A DNA stretch of 64,000 bases from Eukaryota sp. TZLM1-RC (GCA_040285825.1 JAUPSS010000004.1:5773658-5837657), one strand, 5' to 3'. Positions 33,491-43,290 are shown, numbered from the stretch's first letter. A program made the numbers and translations. The notes: generated from the letters alone by a model not told the origin.

Positions 33491-34621
33491 TCAAGCAGAC
33501 CTTATACCATTAACGATATTTTCAACCTCAGACAAACTACTACTGGAGGTTGGGACCACCAAAAACAACTCAGAAAACTGAGTTTTTTCACAAAACAGCC
33601 ATTCAGAAGAAGAAATTCTCTTATAAACTACTTTGTTCTCTTTCAACTTGTCAAATTCTCGTTTAACACAAACTATTGCTGAACAACACTTTGATGAAAA
33701 TGGCAAATGACCACCAAAAATGGTTTGTCTATGAGTATTGTATCGTAAATAAGAGAAGGCCTTCTTTTCGGGGTCAATTAGCACATTGGCTTTGGATATA
33801 ACTGACAAGTTAGAGGAAAAGGAATCAAGAACGGACTTTCCCAATTCAGAAAGTTTTTCCAAATCGCAGTCAGTTGAAAGGAAGCAAACAGTCAAAAATC
33901 CCGATTTAATCAAAATGATTCCGTGATTTGATTGATCGCAGCTACAATTATTTACAAATACAGGAGCAGAGACTGGAATAACCGAAAAGGATTCAGAACT
34001 ACTATTGCCAAATTCAACACAAAAAGAAACATATAATGAAATTAAAAAGGTATCAGTGGGATTGAGTGTGGAGAATACTAGCCTATCAGAGTAAAAAAGA
34101 CAAGAAGTACAAAAATTGAAGGTAGAATTGATACGAGAAAGCATAGAAGCCGTTGTAAGCATTAGTTGAGGGGAAAGTGGAGCTGAACGGTAAGCAGGGA
34201 AGAGGGCAAGTGGAGAGGCAAGGTTGGGGGTAATGAAAGAAGTGGTAAGGTTATGAAGGAGTGAGGTAGATGAAGAAGATAGAGGGGAGTTGGTAAACAG
34301 AAGAAGGTCAAGGGTTTGACAGAGCAAAGATGACAGAATGTGGTTAAAGGAGTGATGGTATTCAGTGGTGGAAGTTGACAGGAGGGCCGACAACAGATAT
34401 TCGTTCTTTTTATGGAAGACGAGTTGGTGGTTGTTGCAAGAGATGGAATTGATGGGATCGTCAGTAAAAGTGTCCATGAAGGGAGTGACACCTAATGAAA
34501 GACGGACAAGGTTGTCTTTCAGGTGATCAGGAAGATTATTTGGAACAAAGGAGAGAACGTTCTCCCAAGCGGAGGAAGACAATCCTGGTTGAACGAGAGC
34601 CACTGCTACCAGCGTTACCAT
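33491..34621 (-). CDS. CCZ1: CCZ1, Mon1-Ccz1 Rab7 activator subunit
   Basis: A 376-residue protein, a little shorter than usual. By family knowledge CCZ1 pairs with MON1 on late endosomes and vacuoles to load GTP on Rab7. The match is by order of short blocks: AWENVLSFVP near residue 18; TPFMDTFTDDPINSI, then HQLVFHKKNEYLLSALLS (first longin domain, about 45-85); SRINSTFNFCTSCLFYSDRL, then VFSTL (about 160-185, second longin domain); and SSEWLFCEKTQFSELFLVV followed by SLSEVENIVNGI at the C-terminus (third longin domain). Similarity is diffuse, so a structure-based check is needed. The start codon lies 27 nt from the end of Fanzor copy B. Ser-rich linkers occur near residue 120. Confidence 0.65.
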   Translation of the reverse strand: MVTLVAVALVQPGLSSSAWENVLSFVPNNLPDHLKDNLVRLSLGVTPFMDTFTDDPINSISCNNHQLVFHKKNEYLLSALLSTSTTEYHHSFNHILSSLLCQTLDLLLFTNSPLSSSSTSLLHNLTTSFITPNLASPLALFPAYRSAPLSPQLMLTTASMLSRINSTFNFCTSCLFYSDRLVFSTLNPTDTFLISLYVSFCVEFGNSSSESFSVIPVSAPVFVNNCSCDQSNHGIILIKSGFLTVCFLSTDCDLEKLSELGKSVLDSFSSNLSVISKANVLIDPEKKAFSYLRYNTHRQTIFGGHLPFSSKCCSAIVCVKREFDKLKENKVVYKRISSSEWLFCEKTQFSELFLVVPTSSSSLSEVENIVNGIRSA

Positions 34622-34648
34622 AGAAGAAGATTGATTCTACACTTTGGT

Positions 34649-34700
34649 GGGAAATTCCCATAAATACACGATCAATTTTCGTGTGGAATAATTACAAAAA
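34649..34700 (-). ncRNA. Candidate Fanzor guide-RNA scaffold end
   Basis: The 52 nt between the Fanzor stop codon and the element end are conserved in three copies (also 24131-24180 and 55448-55500). They contain a hairpin, ACACGA/TCGTGT around a 7-nt loop (34666-34684). The element finishes with the palindrome GGGAAATTCCC (34649-34659). In copy A the outer hairpin bases change but ACGA/TCGT pairing is kept. TnpB and Fanzor guide RNAs come from this position, with the guide read from flanking DNA. That this is transcribed as such is inference. Confidence 0.45.
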
Positions 34701-37700
34701 CTATCTACTACACAGATACTGAGGTCTTTCATTACCACTCATTTTGGCTTCTGCAATTGCAAACATATTCAGACAAGCCAGCTTATTTCTATTGAAAAGC
34801 TTTGTTGAGCCTTTGTTACTGAGTTTGCAACTCTCACTGTTACAAGCTAATAAACCATGACATGTAGTAACAGGAGTCTTTTCTCTTCTATAGAATCTGG
34901 GATTTGCGACTCTCAAAAACGTAGCAACCTTTTCAAAACAAACAGGACATTTTGCTGAAGTGAAAGCTTCGTTAATCATCAATACTTCAAATCCATTTCT
35001 TTTCAGAAATTGAATCCATCCAATTCCTCTAGTAGGTCTTTGATGTTTTAAATTCTTAAAACCTTTTTTACCATAATCACCCATTAGTATTAAAGTGTCT
35101 TTTGGATTGCCAAATTGCTGAACAAGGTTTTTTAACAACCAACTTTCAGTCCTTTGCTTGTGAATAAAAGCTTGCATTTTATGAATGCTCCACAAGTCAA
35201 GACTATAAAAGTCAATTGTCAAAAAAACTTGCCGAAGTTTGGCAACCACAAAGTTGGAAAAATTTATAAAAGTTGCTGAATTGGCAGCAAACGCGGATAA
35301 TTCGGTGTTTGCATCTTCAATTGTCATTTCGTTAGACTCTATCATTTGGTTCCTGTCGTAATCTACCTCAGTATACTTTATCGCCCATCGTTTTTGCTTT
35401 TCATTCATCCTACTTTTCAAAGACCAGGACATCTGAGTCATTCTCAACCATTTGTACTTCTTGTCTTGATTCATCACCCGACTATTTCTTTGCTGTTCAG
35501 TTTCATGTTCAGGTACCATGGCTAATTCTTCATCAGTCTTTTTACTCCCAAAATACAATAAATCACGTTTTCCAGGATCACAAACAACAATTCGTTTGTC
35601 TTGAAAAGCATCAACATCAACATCATGAATATATAAATCAGAAATACTAGCCTTGTTGTCTGGCTTACATTTCTGACCTTGTAAATCCCGGCGAACAAAT
35701 TCCACTGAAATATTAAATCCATCTGTGTGGATAATGTTGTTGAATTTATAGCTCTTCTGTTTGAACATTGGTTGGTTTAAGTCGAGAATATTAGACCAAA
35801 AGTCAAATTGTTGAGGTGGTTTGAATCTATGAACTTGGTCTTGTGTATTGACCATTTTTAATCTCTGATCAGGCAACAAATCGTCCATCAATGTTTGTCT
35901 AATAATTGTGCATATTGTTCTTGTATCAATGGGAAAATATCCAGGACCTACAGTGGTTGAAACAGGAGAAATATGATATGGTTTTTTCTCTCTACTGGAA
36001 ATATATTGGGCAATTGTAATTGCTGGTGTTAGGAATATTTGAGGATCTTTTTCAACAGCGTCTGCAACAAAATGTATATCCACTGGAAATATGTTATCAA
36101 CTAAATTCTCGTCAGTGACCAAATTCTCAATTTGGCAAGTAAAAGGCTCAATAAGACCTTCAAATATGTCTCTAAGTTCATTATTTCTTATATCATGATG
36201 TTCACATAAATCGAAAAATTCATCATTCAGAAGGTCTGAAATATTTTCAGGATGATGAAACAAAGAACTCAAGCAATCTCTATCATCAACTAAAAACAAA
36301 TTTTTGAATTGACGAAGCCTAAATCTATATAATGAAATAATTGTAGATAATGACGTCGAGTATCCACCCAGCTTGTGCATTTCTGCTAACACATTTTCCA
36401 CATCTACTTTGTCAAAGTAAACATTAATAAATCGATTAATATGTTTTTCATAATTTAGTTTCAAATTGTTTTCAAAATTGGTAAACATTACTGGGGCCAT
36501 ATACTGAGGTGGTCTACTGAAGCCATCAGTTGGAAATCGTGGAAAAAACTCAGGCCTATATCTCAAATGGTCTACATAACTCAATGTTTTGTTCAACTTT
36601 TGTTGTTCAAAGGTGGTCGATAATCTATAATCTCCTTCACCATAAACAAAGTTTTCAAAATCCTGTGGAAATGCACTCTTTGGTTTCACCATTTCTTGCC
36701 CATAATACTCAGCTGAAATATAACGAATTCTGGCCATTAATGATTCATATAATTGGGCAGATATTCGTGGTAATGACAAATTACGTTCAAAACAAGACTG
36801 TAAATACAGCTTTAAGCAACATGTGGTGTGAATACGTAACTGTTGAAATTTTAAAGCAGTTTCTCTCAATTTGAGTATCACATTTGAGTGTTTAACCATT
36901 GAGTTGACGGTTGCACGAATGGTTTTATAAGATGGCAAAATGAACTTATCTTTCTGAAACAGCACGAAAAGTTTCAGACAAAGGACACAATCATGAAGCC
37001 CATATTGAATCGAATTTTGTATCAGAGGAGAAGTTGCTAAACAATCAATTGGCAAAATATAAGAAAATTCCTGATGAAGTTTGATTTTCTTTTCATTTAT
37101 CATCTTATATGCCTGATTGCCTAATCCATGTCCGTAGGGTATTTTGATAAATTTTTTGGCAAAAACCAAAGTATCTAAAAGAAAAAAGCCATTTTCCCTG
37201 ATGACAACTTCTCTCCATCTCGGTGAAAGTTGATTGAGTACATCAATTGTTGCATCATCTCGAACAGTGGGAAATGGTAAATCAAAATAATTTAATCTAT
37301 TTTTTAAAACCTGTAAATCAAACTGCATTAAGTTGTGATTAAGAAAACAATGGGGTTGATAATGTCTTAGCTTACGCTTTGATGTTTGTTGGTCAAAAAT
37401 CGCATTTCTAATAATTTTTGATGGAGGAGTTGATTTAAAATTAGATCTTCTTTTTCTGGGACCAGGATTTGCTTCAACATCTCCATCAATTGTTAAATCA
37501 ACAGTAAATGGGTTTGTTGATAGAAGATGTTGACAGCTACTGGATTGAAAAGATAAATAATAAACATAATAATCAAACTCAACATTATCAAAATAACAAT
37601 TTAAGACACAACATCCCATATCTAAAGTGCAAGAATCTAAACCACAAAAATGAACAAACTCATAAACATCAAAACAACTATGTAAAACAAAACATATACA

Positions 37701-38288
37701 AAAGAAACATCCCACATCTACAGTACAAGTACGTAAACCACGAAAAACAACAAACCCAAAAACATCAAGACAACAATTCAAAACAAAACACAAACAAGAA
37801 AAACATCCCATATTCAAAGTACAAGTACTTAAACCAAAAACATCAACAAAATCAAAAACATCAAAGTAACAACAATGTAAAACAAAACACAAACCAGAAC
37901 AACATTCCATATCTACAGTACAAATAGCTAAACCATGAAAAACAACAAACTCAATAACATCAAAATAACAATTCAAAACAAAACACGAAGAAGAAGAGCA
38001 TCCCATATCCAATTTGATTAGCACCATGGCTGATTCAACAGCACCCAAATCATGACTCACATGATGACTCAAAAAAGTGCAATACTCTACCCCCACGGAA
38101 GAATCAGAACGACGATTTCGATAAGAAATCGAGGCTCTGACCTTCCGTTTATTCCTGTAAAACAGGATGACTGTTCCCGACTGAGGAGTTCGGGAAGAAG
38201 TACTCGGCTGTTCTTTGAACAACAGGTTGAAGGAGGAGGTGGGAACTGAGTCCGTAACCTCGTTATCCTTGTTCTTCTTTTGCTGCAT
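34701..38288 (-). CDS. Cys-rich repeat protein - 2A - Fanzor fusion ORF
   Basis: 1195 codons without a break. Residues 1-90 are polar. About 90-245 are five cysteine-rich, hydrophobic repeats of 32 residues (pattern CFVLxCxFDVxxFV...TCTxDMGC). GDVEANPGP at 269-277 is a canonical 2A ribosome-skipping motif, so translation should yield a 276-residue protein and a 919-residue Fanzor. The second part starts with PRKRRSNFK, a possible nuclear signal. Fanzor marks: HTDGFNISVEFVRR, RuvC-I VVCDPGKRDLLYFGS (Asp904), LILMGDYG, NEAFTSAKCPVC (Glu1107, Cys1114, Cys1117), CHGLLACNSESC (Cys1149, Cys1154), and RuvC-III NRNKLACLNM, where the usual Asp is Asn1168. By family knowledge Fanzors are RNA-guided RuvC DNA nucleases. 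Given the Asn, cutting is doubtful here. Confidence 0.8.
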   Translation of the reverse strand: MQQKKNKDNEVTDSVPTSSFNLLFKEQPSTSSRTPQSGTVILFYRNKRKVRASISYRNRRSDSSVGVEYCTFLSHHVSHDLGAVESAMVLIKLDMGCSSSSCFVLNCYFDVIEFVVFHGLAICTVDMECCSGLCFVLHCCYFDVFDFVDVFGLSTCTLNMGCFSCLCFVLNCCLDVFGFVVFRGLRTCTVDVGCFFCICFVLHSCFDVYEFVHFCGLDSCTLDMGCCVLNCYFDNVEFDYYVYYLSFQSSSCQHLLSTNPFTVDLTIDGDVEANPGPRKRRSNFKSTPPSKIIRNAIFDQQTSKRKLRHYQPHCFLNHNLMQFDLQVLKNRLNYFDLPFPTVRDDATIDVLNQLSPRWREVVIRENGFFLLDTLVFAKKFIKIPYGHGLGNQAYKMINEKKIKLHQEFSYILPIDCLATSPLIQNSIQYGLHDCVLCLKLFVLFQKDKFILPSYKTIRATVNSMVKHSNVILKLRETALKFQQLRIHTTCCLKLYLQSCFERNLSLPRISAQLYESLMARIRYISAEYYGQEMVKPKSAFPQDFENFVYGEGDYRLSTTFEQQKLNKTLSYVDHLRYRPEFFPRFPTDGFSRPPQYMAPVMFTNFENNLKLNYEKHINRFINVYFDKVDVENVLAEMHKLGGYSTSLSTIISLYRFRLRQFKNLFLVDDRDCLSSLFHHPENISDLLNDEFFDLCEHHDIRNNELRDIFEGLIEPFTCQIENLVTDENLVDNIFPVDIHFVADAVEKDPQIFLTPAITIAQYISSREKKPYHISPVSTTVGPGYFPIDTRTICTIIRQTLMDDLLPDQRLKMVNTQDQVHRFKPPQQFDFWSNILDLNQPMFKQKSYKFNNIIHTDGFNISVEFVRRDLQGQKCKPDNKASISDLYIHDVDVDAFQDKRIVVCDPGKRDLLYFGSKKTDEELAMVPEHETEQQRNSRVMNQDKKYKWLRMTQMSWSLKSRMNEKQKRWAIKYTEVDYDRNQMIESNEMTIEDANTELSAFAANSATFINFSNFVVAKLRQVFLTIDFYSLDLWSIHKMQAFIHKQRTESWLLKNLVQQFGNPKDTLILMGDYGKKGFKNLKHQRPTRGIGWIQFLKRNGFEVLMINEAFTSAKCPVCFEKVATFLRVANPRFYRREKTPVTTCHGLLACNSESCKLSNKGSTKLFNRNKLACLNMFAIAEAKMSGNERPQYLCSR
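37560..38030 (-). repeat. 96-bp tandem repeats inside the Fanzor frame
   Basis: Four to five in-frame units of about 96 bp, each coding 32 residues. Unit starts are marked on the plus strand by CATCCCATATC-like sequence near 37612, 37708, 37804, 37904 and 37999. The units differ enough to be old, yet all keep the frame and most cysteines, which suggests selection on the protein. Confidence 0.75.
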
Positions 38289-38300
38289 GATGTTAGAAGA

Positions 38301-38420
38301 ATGGGAAGAGTCAAGATAATCTCGCTGTCTGACACGATGTCTGACATGCTGATTGCAATTTCAAATTGATTGCCAATTTCCACAATGGTATCAAATGCCT
38401 ATCCAATGTATCTCTATTAG
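38301..38420. other. Flank of Fanzor copy B
   Basis: Short stretch between the Fanzor 5' end and an unexplained open frame. Nothing recognised. Confidence 0.4.
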
Positions 38421-38717
38421 TGGTCGTCAACATCAGCTCGTTACCCTCTAGCTCTTCTGGTCGTTGTTACTCCGTCTAAACTCTATGTTTTTTTCCAGTT
38501 TCCTTCTCCTTCATTTACCTCTTGTTCTCTTCCCATTCAGCTATCTCAACAATTCTCCCTTCCTCTCTCCCTCTCTGTTTCGACGGGACCCAAACAAATT
38601 ACTATTGTTTGTGGTTTTCATTTGAAATGCATACTTTCTTCAAGCATCATTCAACTTATTCCAACAACTTTCATCCTTGGTGAGTTCGTCCACAGACGTG
38701 CTAGAATCCTCGAATAA
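38421..38717 (+). other. Unexplained open frame, possible exon relic
   Basis: 98 codons open in frame without an ATG. The translation includes YPLALLVVVTPSKLYVFFQF and GPKQITIVCGFHLKCIL. Base use is pyrimidine-rich, like the 5' ends of the host genes here and unlike the AT-rich elements around it. It may be an exon of a host gene broken by the Fanzor insertions on either side. The family is not identified, and chance is possible. Confidence 0.25.
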
Positions 38718-38944
38718 TTGACGTGAGTCAACTTTGAACTTGGACTTTTGAAAAACCATTCCATCCTTTCCATTTTATATGCAATTTGCAAGAGTCAATC
38801 ACTTCACGATTTTCTGCCATTTTTTGATTATTTTATATACAAATGTAATCAATTTATGTTATGTGCGGTGGCAACTCAAAATATGCATATTTCTATCCAT
38901 GCTATTAAATCTTAAAACTAATACTCTGAATATTCTTTACCACA

Positions 38945-40215
38945 CTCACTGATCGTTGCAGTACCACTGGTCTACAATTATCATGAATATGAGAGTACGT
39001 AATCCTGTACATGTTCAGAGCACTGTTAACATCCCTATCCCAATAGATGCCACATTCATTGTTTTGACGGTGTAGCACTCCATGTCATGGGACTAGTTTG
39101 TCATTGTCCTTTTTCTGATTCCATCTTTGTTCGACTTTTCTGATTCAATCTTCACGATTCCTAATAATCTCACCATAATATTGCTTCTTTTTTACCACTC
39201 GTAAATCTTTCTTGAGTCCCTTTCTTTTATAGGCATTTGGATCTTTGACCTTTACATCACATTTGGGATTACCTTTGCGATATTATCCTCAACACAAGCA
39301 GCACGTCTCTTACTGGTACGATACTCGTCTACCAAGTTTACTTTTAAACCAGCTTTTCTCAGTGTTCTTCTTAGCCCAAAACCTCTGATTGTGCTGGCTT
39401 TACCTTTACGATTGGTCTTAGCGTCCCAATCACCAAAACCAATTACAATTACAATTACAATTACAATATTTTGAGCATCAGCCTTGAACTCAGCCTTTTA
39501 TTGGTTAACCCAGGCAGCATCACTCTTATTTTGTTTGTATCTTTGTATAGAGTGTGGCGCCTTGGAGGGTAAATTTGGTAAATTGGACAGAGCAATTCAT
39601 CGTGGAGTAATTTCTTTTTAATATACTCCTTGAATTGCTGCAGATTCAAAGAATTTTTTGGAATATTCTGATTATTTTTCAGATATTTCTTGTAGTGAGA
39701 CCTCCGATTGTGTAGATGGTAAATTTAATTCTTTAAGTGTGAAATCGGGAACAGATTTAATGTTTTCCTCTTCACCGTTGATTCTTTTTACAACTGCAGT
39801 TTTGGAAGAGTTTTCAATGCTCTCAATCCTAAAAACGATCGAGTCCAAGTAGTTTGTTTCCGTTTCTCTGAACTTCTATGTTTGAAGTTCGAAGTTTCGT
39901 CCACCAGCAGTGTAACAATCAATAATTTGTTTGTTTCTTTTTTCTTTAAATTTTTTTTTCTTTTTCCATGAAATGATTTTTTGGGGTTTTCACATTTTTC
40001 TTTCTGCTTCATTCATATTGATTCCTTTGGACTCAAGATGACTCATCCCAGCAGCATATGAATGACTTATTTGGTAAGGAAGTTCCTTTGGATTAGGAGT
40101 TTCTGATACTGATACCGGTTTGGTATCATACTCGTTAGGGTTTACTCGAGCAATGACCTAACCTTTTAAAGAATTCAGTTCGTCTTCACAAAGATCATGA
40201 ATATAAACTAATCAA
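38945..40215 (-). pseudogene. Fanzor family 3, decayed
   Basis: Minus strand, broken frames. Blocks in order: VNPNEYDTKPVSVSE (RuvC-I region), YKDTNKSDAAWVNQ, VIGFGDWDAKTNRKGKASTI, RGFGLRRTLRKAG, LVDEYRTSKR (alternative Glu), KDPNAYKRKGLKKDLR, and NNECGIYWDRDVNSALNMYR (zinc and RuvC-III, Asp kept). A short (ACAATT)n run at 39440-39470 sits inside the GDW-preceding strand. It is closer to family 2 than to family 1. Cysteines of the first pair are partly lost. Confidence 0.7.
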
Positions 40216-40261
40216 TTTTCAATTTATCTAATAAAAAAATATTTATTGAACATGCATACTT

Positions 40262-41230
40262 TATTAAATTAATTCATAACTAATGGGACGAATATCATTG
40301 AACCAAGATTTCCTTTGCAAAATCTTGATCTTATTGCTATCTAGCTAAAGCTTCTCTTATTCGATTGAAAAACAGAGCTAATTTGTTGATAATGGCAAAT
40401 TGAATTCGAGAGCGCCATAGAAAAGTATCAAATCTTTTCATAGTTTTTTCTTGAACCATTTTTTGGAAGTCATTCAAAAAAGTTTCTGCTTCTACTGATA
40501 ATCTTCCATTTATCGAAAATGGGAAGGCAATCTAAATTAGTGGTGTATTGCTACCAGCATTAGTCTCTTCGATATCTTTGTCATATATTCTATGTTTTTC
40601 TTTAGCTTTAAATTCGAGAGCTTTTAAAGGATTAAGTTTTTTTCTGTGAACCAAAGTGTCATTTGCAACATTACATGAGACAAAGTCAACAGAAGCTTCA
40701 AAATTATCAATCCAATCACAACATACATCACCTCTATCATCAGAACCAAAATTATTCAGTGACAGTGTTCCCTTCAGCAGACGTTCTTTGATACACGACA
40801 TTTTTGCAGTTTGTGCCATATTAAAACAGTGTCTCTGACAGCGTCATGTAATTCTGTAATGAACGATAAGTTATCAATATCGAACAATTCAAAGCATGTC
40901 GCAAAGTGAGTTGAGGTGAATTCGAACAAATACTTTTTTCTTTTGATAATAATTGATTAATGGGAATATTCAAATATAATCTCATTTTTGTTACAAATGC
41001 TTCATTAGTGGCACACAATCCAAATCTTCGTGGTACAATGGTTACAAAAAGTGAAGAATCTGACGACTTGTTTTCACAAACACCCTTTTCCAATAACATT
41101 GAGTGGAAATGATTTAAAACAGCCGAGCTGTATATTTTATTATAAAGATCATTTTCATACATTCCAGTCAATCGATTCTGTAATGTTGTCCTTTCAAACA
41201 TTCAATAGTATTTGCTGTTTTGTTTAAAAG
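40262..41230 (-). mobile_element. Non-LTR retrotransposon family A, 3' part
   Basis: Minus strand. Reads LQNRLTGMYENDLYNKIYSS, LLEKGVCENKSSDSSLFV, CSNSPQLTLRHALNC (CxC motif begins SICS, so the first Cys is lost to Ser), RGDVCCDWIDNFEASVDFVS (endonuclease) and the usual C-terminus and 3' UTR, in three frames. Dead copy. Confidence 0.8.
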
Positions 41231-41754
41231 GTATACGGTATTATGTTCCAGAAATAAACTGAATGTATTAAATCGTCTTTGGTGGAGTGCGGTTACATTA
41301 ATTAATGTTCCTCTGTTAATATACAGTAACAATAGTATTGCCCTTACAAATGCTGACAACGGCCCATTGATAAGAATTTTCCTGAGGAAAATTGTGTTTA
41401 ATCATTATTTCAATTTTTCTTCTTCTGATTGTTTCACAATGACCAAACTTATTTTCTTCCGTGTCTGTGGGAAGAATGTGTTGTTATTGCTTAAATGTCG
41501 ATGAAACTCAAACCTTGTAGTATAATTGTTAATCAGAAAAGGAATTTCAAAAATTAAAAAAATAGGAAATCAAATATTCCTAAAAATTTTTGGTACGAAT
41601 TTTAAAGAATCTCGAGTTAATTTCCTCATCACAAGAGAAAAAATGTGCTGCAATCATGCCTCACAACCCCATTGTGTTCTCATATTTTGAAGTAAAAAGA
41701 AGGGTTAATCGATCAGTTTTGGCAATTGTTATCGGTAAAATAGAATAGAATTGT
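41231..41754. other. Region without recognised gene
   Basis: AT-rich. Short open frames here show no family marks. Confidence 0.4.
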
Positions 41755-41885
41755 TTTTTGCATTTTCAAGTCTATTCCAACAATGATTTCAAAGGCACTT
41801 TTAGCTATTGGTGTAGAATATGAACGTAATGCTGTGAGTAGGTTCAGTAATAGTGACGCTTGTTTGGAGGATATTGAATTCTAGA
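41755..41885 (+). mobile_element. Small retrotransposon tail (B/D-like)
   Basis: Plus-strand coding end ISKALLAIGVEYERNAVSRF, finishing ACLEDIEF, comparable to the YERVASSVFVLGEMD...LDVDL end of family B but from a different family. Confidence 0.5.
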
Positions 41886-42894
41886 TAGATTTTTTTTATC
41901 TCAATAAATATTCCAGTTATAAAAAAAAGTTATCGGTAAAAGAACTACTAATTTCTATAAATAGAGATTAAATCACTTGTATTGCTCTTTTCAATGAACC
42001 ATTTGGCTATATGTTATTGGTGCAGAATAAGGGCTTTATGGCCTTTGTTTCACTTAGTAACTTGTGGTTATGTTGTTCTCACTGATGCATCATCTTTAAA
42101 TATTGAATATCACCTTGATGCAGCGAAGATCTGCAAAGAAACTCAATCGGGAAAGAACCAAAATTGCTGTGACTATGACTAAAATTGTGACGAACTTGAA
42201 TGGATATGACCAGTTTAGTTCTGTGAATAAAAACAAATGAACCTCATTTACAACAACCACAACAACAACTTGATTTTGTTTTTTGCACCAAAACTGAAGC
42301 AAACGACTTTACAAAAAACAAAAAACCAATAAGAGGATATACCATCTGTTGCTTGAAACTCTATTGAGAGCCCAGTTTTGAATGTATCTTGCTACTGCCA
42401 TGTAAAATCATTGAAGGTCAGAATTTGGTAAATTTTTGTGTATTTTTTTGAACAGCACATGATATAACCATGTATTGCAAATCCACAAGAGATGGAAGTC
42501 TTTGTATATAGTGAAGGAAATTGTAGATATACGGTTACTGTTGAACAACAAATGTTGAACAACACTCAAAGTTATGTGAACACCTTTTTTGAATAAAATT
42601 CCAGTTAAATATACTGCGTCGTCATCAGTTTCGTTATTGAATCATGATGTATATTAAAATTGCTGATTGTAGTTTGATGATATTATCTTATCCATTTTTA
42701 CAATAATGTCCCATGAAAATTAATAAACATTTTGCTGATAATATGATAAGGCGACCTTTAACCCAGAATGTTCTTAAATTTGGCAATGTACAAGACCGAC
42801 AAGTCTTAATTTGTCAATTGACACAATTTATTTATCATGTGGAATTCCATGAGGAACAAAGAACACAAACTTTTGGTGTCCCTTATCAGCCAAA
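41886..42894. other. Region without recognised gene
   Basis: About 1 kb of AT-rich DNA. No supported frame, RNA or repeat. Confidence 0.4.
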
Positions 42895-43290
42895 ATGGAC
42901 GAAATACGCCGCAAACGTCTCACAAGACTTGGTTTTAAGTCCTCACAACAACGCCAGAGTGCTTCTCAACCATCTCAACCAACTTCCAAGAAACCTCAAC
43001 ATTTACATATTACCCAAAAGTCTCCAGAAGTCTTTAAGTCATAGTCATCTCCACAACCAGCATCCCAACCATCAAAAACCACTACTTTACCTCCAAAACC
43101 GGTATCAAAACCACCCGATCTGAATATTCTGCCAGATCAAGCCATAGCTATCCCTGTGTCTGCTTCTTCATTCAATGATGTTTTTAAGTATCTTTTTTTC
43201 TTTTTCTGATACAATTACTCTATCAGCAGAATCGGTAGCTTCTCTTTTGAGTTAAGTTATCTTCCTGCCCTGATCCAGTTACTCGGTTGA
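42895..43290 (+). pseudogene. Possible UFD2/UBE4 N-terminal remnant
   Basis: From the ATG at 42895 the translation starts MDEIRRKRLTRLG, then a Ser/Pro/Gln-rich stretch, a TAG at 43042, and in the same frame PLPPKPVSKPP-like sequence up to FNDVFK near 43187. A GT-AG interval of 39 nt (43188-43226) would extend it to LPALIQLLG. The N-terminal IRRKRLxRL followed by a Pro-rich linker is how fungal ubiquitin ligase E4 proteins begin. No U-box or core follows within the window, so if real it is a truncated relic. Evidence is thin. Confidence 0.3.

Larger units (their letters stand above)
34649..38300 (-). mobile_element. Fanzor family 1 element, copy B, full length
   Basis: A 3.65-kb element defined by where copies A and B stop matching. 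The 5' end reads TCTTCTAACATC on the minus strand and lies only 12 nt before the ATG. The 3' end is the GGGAAATTCCC palindrome. No terminal inverted repeats and no other gene are seen. It contains one frame (34701-38288). The 3' end is 27 nt upstream of the CCZ1 start codon. The bases before the 5' end read CCCAT here and CACAA in copy A. Confidence 0.75.

Noticed and set aside
37508-37927. Plus-strand 139-codon frame rich in Asn, Lys, Gln and His
   Set aside because: It is the antisense shadow of the Cys-rich tandem repeats, and its composition follows from the repeat DNA.
37560-38030. Regularly spaced repeats that might be a CRISPR array
   Set aside because: The 96-bp units are contiguous coding repeats with no unique spacers, inside an open frame of a eukaryotic element.
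34649-38300. Helitron (5' TC and a 3' hairpin)
   Set aside because: There is no Rep or helicase, no CTRR end, and the palindrome is at the very end rather than about 10 nt inside it.
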